A stretch of 32,184 nt of DNA from JASEFH01 sp034679905 (GCA_034679905.1 JAXDAH010000109.1:1-32184); one strand, 5' to 3'. Counted from the first letter of the stretch, positions 14,740 to 24,055 are shown. Notes: generated by a model not told the origin, from the sequence alone. Numbers and translations: made by a program.

Positions 14740-17604
14740 TTAGACGCTGCCGTTGGCGTGGACCCCGGCGGGGAAGGAGAGCCCCGTCGTCTGCCCGGGA
14801 AGGTCTCCTTCCAGAATGGCAGCCTGGGCGGCCGCCAGGCGGGCGATGGGCACCCGGTAGGCAGAGCAGGAGACGTAGGAGAGCCCGATGCGGTGGCAGA
14901 AGTGGATGGAGGCCGGGTGTCCGCCGTGCTCCCCGCAGATGCCCACCTTGATCTCCGGGCGGGTCTCGCGACCCCACCGCACCGCCAGCTCCATCAGGCG
15001 GCCCACGCCCCGCACATCCAGGACCTCGAAGGGGTTGTCCTGCAGGATGTGCATACGGTTGTACATGGGCAGGAACTTGTTCTCTGCGTCCTCGCGTGAG
15101 AACGAGAACGTGGCCTGGGTCAGGTCGTTGGTGCCGAAGGAGAAGAACTCCGCCTCTTCTGCCAGATTGTCGGCCCGCATGCAGGCGCGGACCACCTCGA
15201 GCATGGAGCCGAACTTGACGTTCAGCTGCACCCCGTTCGCCCTCTCGACTTCAGCACGGATCTCCTCGACCCACTCCCGCACCCTTTTTAATTCCTGGGC
15301 AGTGCAGACCTGGGGCGCCATGATCTCGGGGTGCACCTCGATGCCCGCCTGCTGGCACTCTGCAGCGGCCTCCAGGATGGCGCGGATCTGCATGGCGTAG
15401 ATCTCCGGAAACGTGAGGCCGAGCCGCACGCCGCGGTGCCCCAGCATGGGGTTGATCTCGTGCAGGCTGCGGACCTTCTTCAGCATAGACTCCTTCTTTA
15501 AGATGGCCTCCTCCACCAATGCCGGTTCAGCCGGAATGCGCACCTCGGGATGCACCTCGCGGTTGCAGTACATGAAGTCCACTGTATCCGAGAGAACCTT
15601 GATGCCGCGCAGGACGTCGCGGAGGTGGCGCAATTGAGCGAGTTCGTCGACGAGCTGCTGTTCGGTGGGCAGAAACTCGTGGATGGGGGGATCGAGGAGA
15701 CGGATGGTGACCGGCCGGGGCGCCATCACTTCGAAGATGCGCCTGAAGTCTCCCCGCTGGATGGGGAGGAGGCGGTTCAGGGCGGCCTGGCGGTCTTCAC
15801 GGGTCTCGGCGACGATCAGCTCCACGACGATCGGCAGTCGTTCGGTCGCGTTGAACATCCGCTCCGTGCGGCAGAGCCCGATGCCCATGGCGCCGAACTT
15901 CAGGGCCCGCGCTGCATCCTCGGGCGTGTCCGCATTCGCCATCACCTGGAGCCTCGCCATCCCGTCTGCCCAGGAGAGTAGAATAGCGAGTTCCGGTGAA
16001 AACTCCGCCTCGATCATCGGAACCTCGCCGATGTAGACATTTCCCGAGGTGCCGTCGATGGTGATCCGCTCCCCTTCCTCGAACTCGCGGTCGCCCACGA
16101 CCGCTCTCCGCAACGAGACGTCCACGTGGATCCCCTCGGCGCCGGCGACACAGGGTTTGCCCATCCCCCGGGCGACGACGGCAGCATGGGACGTCTTGCC
16201 GCCCCGGCTTGTCAGGATGCCTTCGGAAGCGAAGAATCCATGGATGTCCTCCGGCTTGGTCTCCTCCCGAACAAGAATCACCCGCTCGCCGCCCCGCCCC
16301 AGCTTCTCGGCGCGGTCGGCGTCGAAGACCGCGATGCCGGCCGCGGCACCCGGGGATGCGGCGAGACCGCGGGCGACGGGAGCCACATCCGCCTCGGGGT
16401 CCAGCCGGGGGAAGAGGAGTTGTTCGAGCAGCTCTGGCTGGATCCGCAGGAGCGCCTGGCGCCGGTCGATGAGATCCTCGTTGACCATGTCAACCGACGT
16501 CTTGACGAGGGCGGTGGCGTTCATCTTACCGTTGCGGGTCTGCAGGCAGTAGAGGACCCCTCTTTCGATGGTGAACTCGAAGTCCTGAACCTCACGGTAG
16601 TGCCTCTCCAGGCGGTCGCGGAGCTCCAGGAGCTGGCGGTAGAGATCCGACATCTCCCCGGCAAGCGCAGCTACGGGCTTGGGCGTTCGGATCCCGGCGA
16701 CCACATCTTCGCCCTGGGCGTTCGTGAGGTATTCGCCGAAGAGGACGTTCTCGCCGCTGCCCGGGTCTCGCGTGAAGGCGACGCCTGTGGCGGAGTCGTC
16801 GCCCATGTTGCCGAAGACCATGGCGACCACGTTTACGGCGGTCCCGTTGGCCATATCCGGGGTGATCCGGAACTCCCGGCGGTAGTCCACGGCACGCCTC
16901 CCCATCCAGGAGTTGAACACCGCTTTGATCGCGATCTCCAGCTGCTCGTAGGGATCCGCGGGGAAGGGACGCCCGGTCTCCTTCTCGACGACCCGAAGGA
17001 ACCGATCGGCGATATCGCGCAGGTGCCGGGCGGTGAGATCAAGGTCCCCTTTCACGCCGGCTTCTCTCTTGACCGCCTCGAACTCGGCATCAAACTTCTC
17101 CTCCGGCACGCCCAGGGCGACCTTGCCGAAGAGCTGGATGAAGCGGCGGTAAACGTCGTAGCCGAACCGTTCGTTTCCAGTCTCGGCGATCAGCCCCTGC
17201 AGCGTCCCGGCATTCAGTCCGAGGTTGAGGATGGTGTCCATCATGCCCGGCATCGACAGGGCAGAGCCGGAGCGGACCGAGACGAGAAGCGGGTGATTCC
17301 TCTCGCCGAACTGCCGACCCGTTTTTACCTCGACGCCGGCGAGCGCGGCACGCACCTGGTCGAGTACACCGGCGGGGAGGTTACTGTCCGGGTCCTCCAG
17401 GTAAGCCCGGCAGGCCTCTGTGGTGATCACGAAACCGGGCGGGACGTTGATCCCGATCTGCGTCATCTCGCAGAGGTTTGCCCCTTTGCCGCCGAGCAGC
17501 ATCTTGTCCCTGCCGTCGCCTTCGGTGAAGTCATAGACCCATCTCCTGCCCGCAGCTGCCGCAGGAGATCGGGAGTTAGCATTGGTGGCGCTCTGTACAT
17601 CCAT
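14740..17604 (-). CDS. ppdK: Pyruvate, phosphate dikinase
   Basis: Interconverts pyruvate, ATP and phosphate with phosphoenolpyruvate, AMP and pyrophosphate, feeding gluconeogenesis in methanogens. The 954 residues contain an N-terminal ATP-grasp region (LLGGKGANLCEM near 37-48, SVRSGSALSMPGMMDTILNL near 109-128), the swivelling phosphohistidine domain (TSRGGKTSHAAVVARGMGKP with the catalytic His near 473) and the C-terminal PEP/pyruvate barrel ending with EIKVGICGEHGGHP, whose Cys is the acid-base catalyst. It is longer than the bacterial enzyme (about 875) mainly through an alanine-rich N-terminus and insertions. I chose the ATG; a GTG lies one codon upstream. No pyrophosphatase or regulatory gene is adjacent. 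Confidence 0.95.
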   Translation of the reverse strand: MDVQSATNANSRSPAAAAGRRWVYDFTEGDGRDKMLLGGKGANLCEMTQIGINVPPGFVITTEACRAYLEDPDSNLPAGVLDQVRAALAGVEVKTGRQFGERNHPLLVSVRSGSALSMPGMMDTILNLGLNAGTLQGLIAETGNERFGYDVYRRFIQLFGKVALGVPEEKFDAEFEAVKREAGVKGDLDLTARHLRDIADRFLRVVEKETGRPFPADPYEQLEIAIKAVFNSWMGRRAVDYRREFRITPDMANGTAVNVVAMVFGNMGDDSATGVAFTRDPGSGENVLFGEYLTNAQGEDVVAGIRTPKPVAALAGEMSDLYRQLLELRDRLERHYREVQDFEFTIERGVLYCLQTRNGKMNATALVKTSVDMVNEDLIDRRQALLRIQPELLEQLLFPRLDPEADVAPVARGLAASPGAAAGIAVFDADRAEKLGRGGERVILVREETKPEDIHGFFASEGILTSRGGKTSHAAVVARGMGKPCVAGAEGIHVDVSLRRAVVGDREFEEGERITIDGTSGNVYIGEVPMIEAEFSPELAILLSWADGMARLQVMANADTPEDAARALKFGAMGIGLCRTERMFNATERLPIVVELIVAETREDRQAALNRLLPIQRGDFRRIFEVMAPRPVTIRLLDPPIHEFLPTEQQLVDELAQLRHLRDVLRGIKVLSDTVDFMYCNREVHPEVRIPAEPALVEEAILKKESMLKKVRSLHEINPMLGHRGVRLGLTFPEIYAMQIRAILEAAAECQQAGIEVHPEIMAPQVCTAQELKRVREWVEEIRAEVERANGVQLNVKFGSMLEVVRACMRADNLAEEAEFFSFGTNDLTQATFSFSREDAENKFLPMYNRMHILQDNPFEVLDVRGVGRLMELAVRWGRETRPEIKVGICGEHGGHPASIHFCHRIGLSYVSCSAYRVPIARLAAAQAAILEGDLPGQTTGLSFPAGVHANGSV

Positions 17605-17653
17605 CACAGAAACACTGTGCTCAGGATCTGAGAGTCGAAGATAATATAATTAT

Positions 17654-17663
17654 GTATTTATAA
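17654..17663 (-). promoter_or_regulatory. TATA region of ppdK
   Basis: Reads TTATAAATAC on the minus strand, in a 50-base AT-rich island (17641-17690), predicting transcription near 17632 and a leader of about 28 nt. Other TATA-like words in the same island could serve instead. Confidence 0.5.
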
Positions 17664-17976
17664 ATAATCCAATATAATTAATCATGATCGATTCCGGGCC
17701 ATCTCCGTGGCGCCGACAGCAATGTTCTGGGATAGGAATTGTATCTGAGCGGAGAGAGCGTTCTGCTTTCCGATTCAGTTTATTTATAGACCTAAATATA
17801 GGAACGGACTAAGATAGGGGGATTCTTCTACGTCAGCAGAAAGGGCTGCGCCCGGGAGACCGGCAGTTCACGGCAGGATTGGTGCTGACCGGAGCGGCGG
17901 AGGTATCCCGCGCACCAGCGATTGGTGCTGATTGTTCCGCCTAAACTTTTTTTAACTCCGGAGAAAGGGTACGACC
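17664..17976. other. Divergent intergenic region
   Basis: About 310 bases between ppdK and the rightward 388-residue gene. It holds further AT-rich words (such as TTTATTTATAGACC near 17779-17792) and a CTAAACTTTTTTTAAC stretch (17941-17955) that may be the promoter of the rightward gene, whose ribosome site GGAGAAAGGG lies at about 17960-17969. No gene was seen. Confidence 0.4.
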
Positions 17977-19143
17977 ATGATGCCTGCCGCGGTCGATGCA
18001 TCCGTATCGGATATCCTGCTGGACTTTGCCCGCCGCAGCGGACTTGCACCGCCCGACGCCCATCCGCGGCGCTACCTCTGGACGGATGCGTTCGCGGTCT
18101 GCACGCTCCTGGAGCTGTCCCGGCGCACGCAGGACGCGACCTACGGCAACCTCGCCCGGCGTCTCGTCGAGCAGGTGCACCACACCCTGGGGCGGCACCG
18201 CGACGACGACTCCCGTTGCGGCTGGATCAGCGGCCTGCGCGAGCGGGAGGGCGAGCTCCATCCGACAGTCGGCGGGCTGCGGATTGGAAAGCCCCTGAAC
18301 GAACGCAGGCCCGGCGAAGCCATGGACGAGCGCCTGGAATGGGATCGGGATGGTCAGTACTACCACTATCTGACCAAGTGGATGCATGCGCTCGACCGTG
18401 CAGGACGGATCTTTTCCGATCCCGCGTACATCCGCCAGGCGGTAGAACTCGCCTGCACCGCCCACGCTGCGTTCGCCTGCACCCCTCACGTCGGCGGGCA
18501 GAGAAGGATGTATTGGAAAATGAGCATCGACCTCACCCGCCCGCTCGTCCCCACCATGGGCCAGCACGATCCCCTCGACGGGCTCGTCACCTACAGCGAG
18601 CTGCAGCTGGCGGCACGGGATACTGGAGAGGCACAGTGGCCGGTTCTCGCCGCGGAGATCGCCGATATAGCTGCAATCTGCCAGGGAATGCGTTGGGAGA
18701 CGTCCGATCCGCTCGGCATCGGCGGGCTCCTCTTCGATGCGGCTCGAATCGCCCAGCTGATCGTAGCGGGGGGATTCCGGTACGGATCCCTGCTGGAGTC
18801 CGTTGCCGCTGCCGCCATGCCCGGGCTGCGAGCCTTTGCCGACAGCAGGACCCTGCAGCTGCCGGCGGGATACCGTCTGGCCTTCCGCGAACTGGGGCTC
18901 TCCATCGGGCTTCGGGGCGTCGATCTGCTCCGGCAGCAGATCGAGGAGAACCCTGCGGTGTTCGAGGGATCGTTGCAGCGGCGGATCGAGTCCCTGGCAG
19001 CGTATGCCCCGCTGGGGGAGGCGATAGAGCAGTTCTGGACGGACGAGGGCAACCAGGGGGCCGCCGCCTGGATCGAGCACCGGGACATCAACGCAGTGAC
19101 GCTCGCCACCAGCCTCGCTCCACAGGGCTTCCTCCAGATCTGA
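17977..19143 (+). CDS. Unknown protein, probable six-hairpin (alpha/alpha) barrel
   Basis: I do not recognise a named family. The 388 residues have no signal peptide or membrane helix and form a series of paired helices of the kind seen in six-hairpin glycosidases, with aromatic-acidic motifs at the helix ends: RRYLWTDAFAVCTLLELSRR (31-50), DGQYYHYLTKWMHALDR (about 124-140), YWKMSIDLTRPLVPTMGQHD (about 179-198) and QFWTDEGNQGAAAWIEH near the C-terminus. This suggests a cytosolic sugar-acting enzyme or sugar-binding protein. Two consecutive ATG codons follow the ribosome site; the first is used. It stands alone and is not linked to sugar genes here. Confidence 0.78.
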   Translation: MMPAAVDASVSDILLDFARRSGLAPPDAHPRRYLWTDAFAVCTLLELSRRTQDATYGNLARRLVEQVHHTLGRHRDDDSRCGWISGLREREGELHPTVGGLRIGKPLNERRPGEAMDERLEWDRDGQYYHYLTKWMHALDRAGRIFSDPAYIRQAVELACTAHAAFACTPHVGGQRRMYWKMSIDLTRPLVPTMGQHDPLDGLVTYSELQLAARDTGEAQWPVLAAEIADIAAICQGMRWETSDPLGIGGLLFDAARIAQLIVAGGFRYGSLLESVAAAAMPGLRAFADSRTLQLPAGYRLAFRELGLSIGLRGVDLLRQQIEENPAVFEGSLQRRIESLAAYAPLGEAIEQFWTDEGNQGAAAWIEHRDINAVTLATSLAPQGFLQI

Positions 19144-19302
19144 GCGGAACGTTGCACCGCCTCCCCACGGGGGTATCGGGCTGCCAGACCGTTCCCGCAC
19201 CCCGATCGATCGGAACCGCGCTCTGTTCACCCCTGGTGTGCCGGCGCCATCCGAACCTCTCTGACGGCTCGAATGCGGAGTGGAGCCCGGACCTGCCTCA
19301 AC

Positions 19303-19312
19303 GCATAAATAC
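19303..19312 (+). promoter_or_regulatory. TATA box of the ATP-cone gene
   Basis: GCATAAATAC, centred about 47 nt before the ATG at 19355, predicting transcription near 19333 and a leader of roughly 22 nt. It argues against the in-frame upstream start at 19322, which would precede the transcription start. Confidence 0.5.
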
Positions 19313-19354
19313 TAGAAGCTATTGAGAATACCCCGCCTTGCGAGGCGATCCACT

Positions 19355-19639
19355 ATGGCAATGGTTCGGAAGAGAGACGGAAGCCAGGAGCCCTTCATCC
19401 CGGAGAAGATGGTAGTGAGCGCAGTGAAGGCCGGAGCGCCGCCAGACTACGCCCGGGAGATTGCACGGGACATCGAGCGGAACGCGGGCGGAGAGGTGAG
19501 CACCGACGAGCTCCGCCGGCAGGTCCTCGAGAAGCTGCGGTCCCGCAATCCGGAGTGGGAGCGGAACTGGCTGGTCTATGACGAAGCGGTGAAGAAGCGG
19601 GGAGCGGGCGGACAGCCCGCAGCAATGTCTGCGAGCTGA
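19355..19639 (+). CDS. Stand-alone ATP-cone domain protein
   Basis: A 94-residue protein made almost entirely of an ATP-cone domain, the nucleotide-sensing module of class I/III ribonucleotide reductases and NrdR. It has the typical start VRKRDGSQEPFIPEKMVVSA and continues AGAPPDYAREIARDIE and STDELRRQVLEKLRSRNPEW. There is no zinc ribbon, so it is not NrdR, and no reductase is attached. It could be a nucleotide-dependent regulator or a partner of another protein; the sequence does not say. The C-terminal 15 residues are low complexity. A hairpin terminator follows. Confidence 0.85.
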   Translation: MAMVRKRDGSQEPFIPEKMVVSAVKAGAPPDYAREIARDIERNAGGEVSTDELRRQVLEKLRSRNPEWERNWLVYDEAVKKRGAGGQPAAMSAS

Positions 19640-19643
19640 AGGG

Positions 19644-19669
19644 GGAGGGGGCGTATCGCCCTCTTTTTA
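19644..19669 (+). terminator. Hairpin plus T-tract after the ATP-cone gene
   Basis: GAGGGGGCG-TAT-CGCCCTC followed by five T residues, starting a few bases after the stop codon. It has the form of an intrinsic terminator, with a two-base bulge in the left arm. Confidence 0.6.
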
Positions 19670-20058
19670 CCCTGCCGATCCGTACCCGTTCTCTCTGGCG
19701 TGTGAAACATGCGCCTCGTAGCGGCAGGGATGCACGTTTACGCTCCAATCCAGGTTCGCGAGCTGTTCCTTTTCCTGTATCGTGGCACACGGACTCGACC
19801 GCTCAGCAGCCCCGACGGACCTGAGCTGTCAGGATTTCGTCCTCCTGCCTCAGGATCAAAAGATGCCCAATCCTAGCGCACATCAATGGAGGGAGCTTGG
19901 AGTCCCCCTCGATCCCCGCAGCACGACATACGGAATGTCCCGGAAGGATGCCATTGGCGTGCACGAGGGATTTTTCAGATCCCGTCTGCATTCTCTTCAT
20001 CGCATCCAGCCCCGCGATACGTTCAGCGTTCCGACAGATTCGTGAAGATCCTGGGCCA
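19670..20058. other. Gap with no recognisable gene
   Basis: About 390 bases between the convergent ATP-cone and polX genes. Short frames on both strands have no recognisable content. Confidence 0.45.
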
Positions 20059-21786
20059 TCACCCCAGCAGCGCCCGGAGATCCTGCAGCGGAAGTGTGTT
20101 GACGATATCCTTCTTCTCCAGCCAGCCGCGCCGCGCCGTCGCCACGCCGAACTCCATGTAGCGGAGGTTGCTGCGGTTGTGGGCGTCGGAGCCGATCGAG
20201 AACCGCACCCCCTGCTCGCGGGCCCGCTGGCAGTTGACGTCGGAGAGGTCGAGTCGCCGCGGGAAGGCGTTGATCTCCAGGAACGTGCCGAGGTCGGATG
20301 CAGCCGCGAAGATGCGGGCTAGATCGATCTGGTAGGGCTCCCGCTGGTGGATAAGCCGGCCGGTGGGGTGGCCGATGATGTCCACGTGTTCGCTGTGCAT
20401 GGCAGCGAGCACCCGCTCGGTCATCTCGGCCTCGGACTGCTTGAATCCCGAGTGGACGCTCGCGACCACCACGTCCAGGTCCTTGAGCACCGTGGCATCG
20501 ATATCCAGCCGCCCGGCGCGGTCGATGTTCCCCTCGATCCCGGGTAGGATGGTGAATCCTTCCAACGTACGGTTCAGCCTCTCGATCTCCTGCATCTGCT
20601 TTCTGATCTCCTCCTCGTTCAGCCCGTGGGCGACCGGCAGTGCCTTAGTGTGGTCGCAGATAGCGATGTACTCGTAGCCGAGGGATCGGGCGGACTCCGC
20701 CATCTCCTCGATGGTGTTGTTCCCCTCGCTCCAGGTGGTATGGACGTGGAGGTCCCCTTTCATGTCCCCATACCCGACGAGATCCGGAAGCCGCCCCTCC
20801 CGCGCCGCAGCGATCTCCCCGCGATCCTCGCGCAGCTCCGGCTCGATGTATGCCAGCCCGAGGGCGCGGTAGACGTCCTCTTCCCTCTCCGCGGCGATCA
20901 CCGCCCCCGTGCTCCTCTCGATCAACCCGTACTCCGAGAGTTTCCAGTCCCGCTCGATCGCCAGCTCGCGGAGGCGGATGTTGTGCTCTTTGGAGCCCGT
21001 GAAGTACTGGAGGGCGGCGCCGTAACTCTCCCTCCCCACCACGCGGAGATCGACGTGGAGCCCGTTTGTGAGGACGATGCTGCTCTTGGTCGTGCCCCGA
21101 GCCAGTACCTGGGCAATGCCGGAGATCCCCAGGAACGCCTCCATGGCCCGTTCCGGCGCCGGGGAGACCGCCAGGATATCCACGTCGCCGATGGTCTCCT
21201 TGCGCCGTCGGATAGAGCCCGTGAGGCTGATGAAGGAGACGGTGCCGGACTCTTCCATCCGCCGCTGGATGTCCTGGGCGATCGGGAGGATGTAGCCTAA
21301 AAGGTAGCGGTGCCCGACCTTCTTCGCCCGCTCCAGGGCGAGGAGGATGTTCTCCTCCGACTTCTTCCCGAACCCCGGCAGCTCCCGGATCCTCCCCCCC
21401 CGCGCCGCCGCCTCGAGCTCGTCCAGGGTGCGTATCTTCAGTTTCTTATTGAGCAGGAGGGCCCGTTTCGGGCCGAGCCCCTCGACCTTCGTCAGCTCCT
21501 CGACTCCCGCGGGGAGCTCCTTTCGCAGCGTCTCCAGATAGGCGAGGCGGCCGAATTTGAGGATCTCCCCGATCTTCTCCGCGATGCTCTTGCCGACCCC
21601 CGGGATCTCGTCGAGCTGCCCGCGTTCGCAGACCGCCGCGATATCCTCCGGGAGCGTCTCGATCGCCTGGGCGGCGCGGCGGTACGCCCGCGGCTTGAAG
21701 GGCGCCCCCTTGATCTGGAGGATATCGGCGATCTCGTACAGGATCCCCGCCACCTCGCTGTTCTTAATCCTTCCTGCCCTCTGCAT
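20059..21786 (-). CDS. polX: DNA polymerase X with PHP domain
   Basis: Gap-filling repair polymerase of 575 residues, normal for bacterial/archaeal PolX. It begins with the 8-kDa-like and helix-hairpin-helix region (LDEIPGVGKSIAEKIGEIL near 58-76, VEGLGPKRALLL near 101-112). The nucleotidyltransferase palm has GSIRRRKETIGDVDIL (Gly190, Ser191; Asp201, Asp203) and a third Asp246 in GLHVDLRVV. The C-terminal PHP domain starts DLHVHTTWSEG (345-355), includes CDHT and GIEGN, and ends with IGSDAHNRSNLRYME; in homologues it is a Mn-dependent 3'-5' exonuclease or phosphatase. The frame runs much further upstream inside the ligase gene; the ATG at 21786 begins the conserved NSEVAGILYEIAD. It overlaps the ligase end by 23 nt. 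Confidence 0.93.
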   Translation of the reverse strand: MQRAGRIKNSEVAGILYEIADILQIKGAPFKPRAYRRAAQAIETLPEDIAAVCERGQLDEIPGVGKSIAEKIGEILKFGRLAYLETLRKELPAGVEELTKVEGLGPKRALLLNKKLKIRTLDELEAAARGGRIRELPGFGKKSEENILLALERAKKVGHRYLLGYILPIAQDIQRRMEESGTVSFISLTGSIRRRKETIGDVDILAVSPAPERAMEAFLGISGIAQVLARGTTKSSIVLTNGLHVDLRVVGRESYGAALQYFTGSKEHNIRLRELAIERDWKLSEYGLIERSTGAVIAAEREEDVYRALGLAYIEPELREDRGEIAAAREGRLPDLVGYGDMKGDLHVHTTWSEGNNTIEEMAESARSLGYEYIAICDHTKALPVAHGLNEEEIRKQMQEIERLNRTLEGFTILPGIEGNIDRAGRLDIDATVLKDLDVVVASVHSGFKQSEAEMTERVLAAMHSEHVDIIGHPTGRLIHQREPYQIDLARIFAAASDLGTFLEINAFPRRLDLSDVNCQRAREQGVRFSIGSDAHNRSNLRYMEFGVATARRGWLEKKDIVNTLPLQDLRALLG

Positions 21787-23554
21787 GATTCCCCGCCTCG
21801 CCCTGCTGCCGCCACATGCGCACGATCTCCTCGACCGTGGTCGCCTCCTCCGCCGCCCGATCCTCCCGCCACCGCACGAACCTCGGGAAGCGGAGGGACA
21901 GCCCCCGCTGCTCCCGCTCGTTCCAGTTGCAGGTGTGGATCGGGCTCCTGGTGATCTCCGAACCCAGCACCTCGAGCACATGATTCGGGATAAAATACTG
22001 GTCCGGCTCTGCCTGCCGCTGGACCATGAGGCGGGCAGGTCTCGTAGCGGTCGCCGCGTCGACGAGCCTCTGCGGCAGCGCCTGCAGCTCCGCGTCCGAG
22101 AATCCCGTCCCCAGCTTGCAGACGGTCTGGAAGATGTCCTCTCTCCGGTGATACGCGGCACAGAGCAGGGAGCCGTAGGTGCCCGCCCGCCTCCCCCGCC
22201 CGGCATAGGCCCCGACGACGGCGAGATCCAGGGTGTCGGTGAGCTCGGTCCCATAGCTGCGCTTCCACTTGATCCACTGCCAGGCGCGGGAGCCGGCCTG
22301 GTAGCGCGAGTCGGCGGCGCAGGACTTGATCAGGACCCCCTCGAGACCGCGCTCGAGGCAGTCCAAGAAGAACTCCTCGATCCGGTCGAGCTCCTTTGCC
22401 ACGATCCGCCGTGTCACGGCAATGTACTCGCTGTTCGAGACCGTCTGCTCCAGGAGCTTCCGCCGGATCGGGAAGGGGTCCGCCAGGTGGGACTCGCCGT
22501 CCCTGTAGAGAAGGTCGAAGAGCATGTAACGGACCGGATACCGCCCGGCATACTCCTCCACGCGGTACTTCCTCCTCCTCTGCATCAGCTGCTGGAAGGG
22601 GTAATACACACCCTTCTCGATGTCGTAGGCGACCACCTCCCCATCCAGGATCGCGGACGCCGCCCGGACGTGGGTCCGCACATATTCGACGACATCCGGA
22701 AACTGTGCCGTAACGTCGTTCAGCCGGCGGGAGAAGAGACGGATCTCGTCGCCCCGCTTATGGGCCTGGATCCGCTCCCCGTCGTACTTCTCCTCGACAG
22801 AGACGTACTCCGAGTGCACCTTCGCCGGGATGTCCGAGAGCCGGCCAATCCGCTGGGCGAGCATGGGCTGGATGGGGCGGAAGAGCGAGATCCCGAGCTC
22901 CTCCACCCCCGATACGCCCTTCTCCTTCAGGGTTCGTGCCACGAGCCCGATATCCGAGGTGATGTTGTAGGCGTGCTCGAGCGCCGGACGCTCCTGGCGG
23001 GATCCGAGGAACGCCTCCGCGAGCGCGTCGAGGACGGTCATGTCGCCCACCCCGAGCCGCATCTCCCCGGTCGCCAGCCGGACGAGGTAGCGCCGCTCCC
23101 TCGGACTGGATCCCGCCAGCATGGCGGCGAGTGTCCGGACCTTCGTATCCCGAGTGCCGGGCCCCTTCGCGTGCGCGATCTGCAGGAATCCGTGGTGCAC
23201 GTCCCGGACGGAGAGGGGGAACGGGAAGGAGGGCAGATCCGGAGATGCCCCCTCTCCGCCGATCCGGTAGGCAACGTCCCCCCAGTCACCGACCGTCTTC
23301 ATCCTCGCCACCGCCTCCTCGTCCAAGCCGGAGGCAAGGGCGATGGCCGCCTGTGCGAGGCGCTCGCCCATGCCCATGAACAGGTCGGAGTAGCCCGGCG
23401 CGATCTCCCCGAGTACCAGGTAACAGACGGTGTCGATCTCCTCCGCCGTGCTCTCCCGGAGCAGCTCGGCTAGAAGGGAGACCATGCGGTTGCGGGACGC
23501 GGTCGACTCCAGCTCCTCCAGGTACCGGACCAGATAGGCGAACTCCACGTGCAT
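21764..23554 (-). CDS. lig: ATP-dependent DNA ligase
   Basis: Replication and repair ligase of 596 residues, somewhat longer than the usual 550-560. The N-terminal DNA-binding domain (1 to about 225) is followed by the nucleotidyltransferase motif I EEKYDGERIQAHK with the adenylated Lys256, motif III-like FDLLYRDGES, motif IV GLEGVLIKS and motif V WIKWKRSY. An OB-fold with motif VI region SLRFPRFVRWRED completes it; the charged tail beyond (about 35 residues) accounts for the extra length. ATG with a GGAG site, and a TATA-like TTTACTTTTAAAG about 25-35 nt upstream. PolX follows with a 23-nt overlap, so the two are co-translated as a repair pair. Confidence 0.95.
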   Translation of the reverse strand: MHVEFAYLVRYLEELESTASRNRMVSLLAELLRESTAEEIDTVCYLVLGEIAPGYSDLFMGMGERLAQAAIALASGLDEEAVARMKTVGDWGDVAYRIGGEGASPDLPSFPFPLSVRDVHHGFLQIAHAKGPGTRDTKVRTLAAMLAGSSPRERRYLVRLATGEMRLGVGDMTVLDALAEAFLGSRQERPALEHAYNITSDIGLVARTLKEKGVSGVEELGISLFRPIQPMLAQRIGRLSDIPAKVHSEYVSVEEKYDGERIQAHKRGDEIRLFSRRLNDVTAQFPDVVEYVRTHVRAASAILDGEVVAYDIEKGVYYPFQQLMQRRRKYRVEEYAGRYPVRYMLFDLLYRDGESHLADPFPIRRKLLEQTVSNSEYIAVTRRIVAKELDRIEEFFLDCLERGLEGVLIKSCAADSRYQAGSRAWQWIKWKRSYGTELTDTLDLAVVGAYAGRGRRAGTYGSLLCAAYHRREDIFQTVCKLGTGFSDAELQALPQRLVDAATATRPARLMVQRQAEPDQYFIPNHVLEVLGSEITRSPIHTCNWNEREQRGLSLRFPRFVRWREDRAAEEATTVEEIVRMWRQQGEAGNHAEGRKD

Positions 23555-23665
23555 GACTCCTGCGGGATGGCTTTGCCGCCTTTAAAAGTAAACCTTGCGC
23601 TCGGGCGGCCTGATGAGCATCCCGGCTGCTGAGCCCGCGGGAGTGAAACCTGCAGACTTATCCGA

Positions 23666-24055
23666 TCAGCGGGGAGTCTTGCGGTAGACCATCCCCTGGA
23701 AGATGGCGATCCGCTCGCCGGCGTTGTCGGTCACCCGCACGACGTAGGTGGCGAGTTTCGGATTTACCGAGAACTCCTCGGCCGCGGCGTAGAGCGTTCC
23801 CGAACTGGCGGACTTCATGTAGGAGATGTGGGCGTTGATCGCCGCGGCCGGGATCCCGTGGGAGTTGGATGCCAGCGCGAAGGCCGCATCCGCGAGGGTG
23901 AAGATCGCCCCGCCGTGGACCGTGCCGTGGCTGTTCTTATGCCTGTCCGCGATCTCCATCCGCACCCGGGCCGTTCCGGGACCCGTCTCCAGGAGCTCGA
24001 TGCCGGCGTCCTGTGCAAATGCATCCTTTGCAAAGAAGCGCGTCTGATCCTCCAT
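23666..24055 (-). CDS. PaaI-type hotdog thioesterase
   Basis: Single-domain hotdog-fold acyl-CoA thioesterase of 129 residues. The family motif is NSHGTVHGGAIFTLADAAFA near residues 41-60, including the HGG that lines the catalytic site; AAAINAHISYMKSAS and TLYAAAEEFSVN form the following strands, and FQGMVYRKT ends it. The frame extends upstream to 24187, but the conserved family region begins after MEDQTRFFAKDAFAQD, so ATG 24055 is chosen; an ATG at 24070 is the alternative. Substrate unknown; phenylacetyl-CoA or other CoA esters are typical of the family. Confidence 0.88.
   Translation of the reverse strand: MEDQTRFFAKDAFAQDAGIELLETGPGTARVRMEIADRHKNSHGTVHGGAIFTLADAAFALASNSHGIPAAAINAHISYMKSASSGTLYAAAEEFSVNPKLATYVVRVTDNAGERIAIFQGMVYRKTPR

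Noticed and set aside
20059..22254. Longer polX frame extending into the ligase gene
   Set aside because: The additional 156 residues are a shadow of the ligase gene; the conserved PolX N-terminus starts at 21786.
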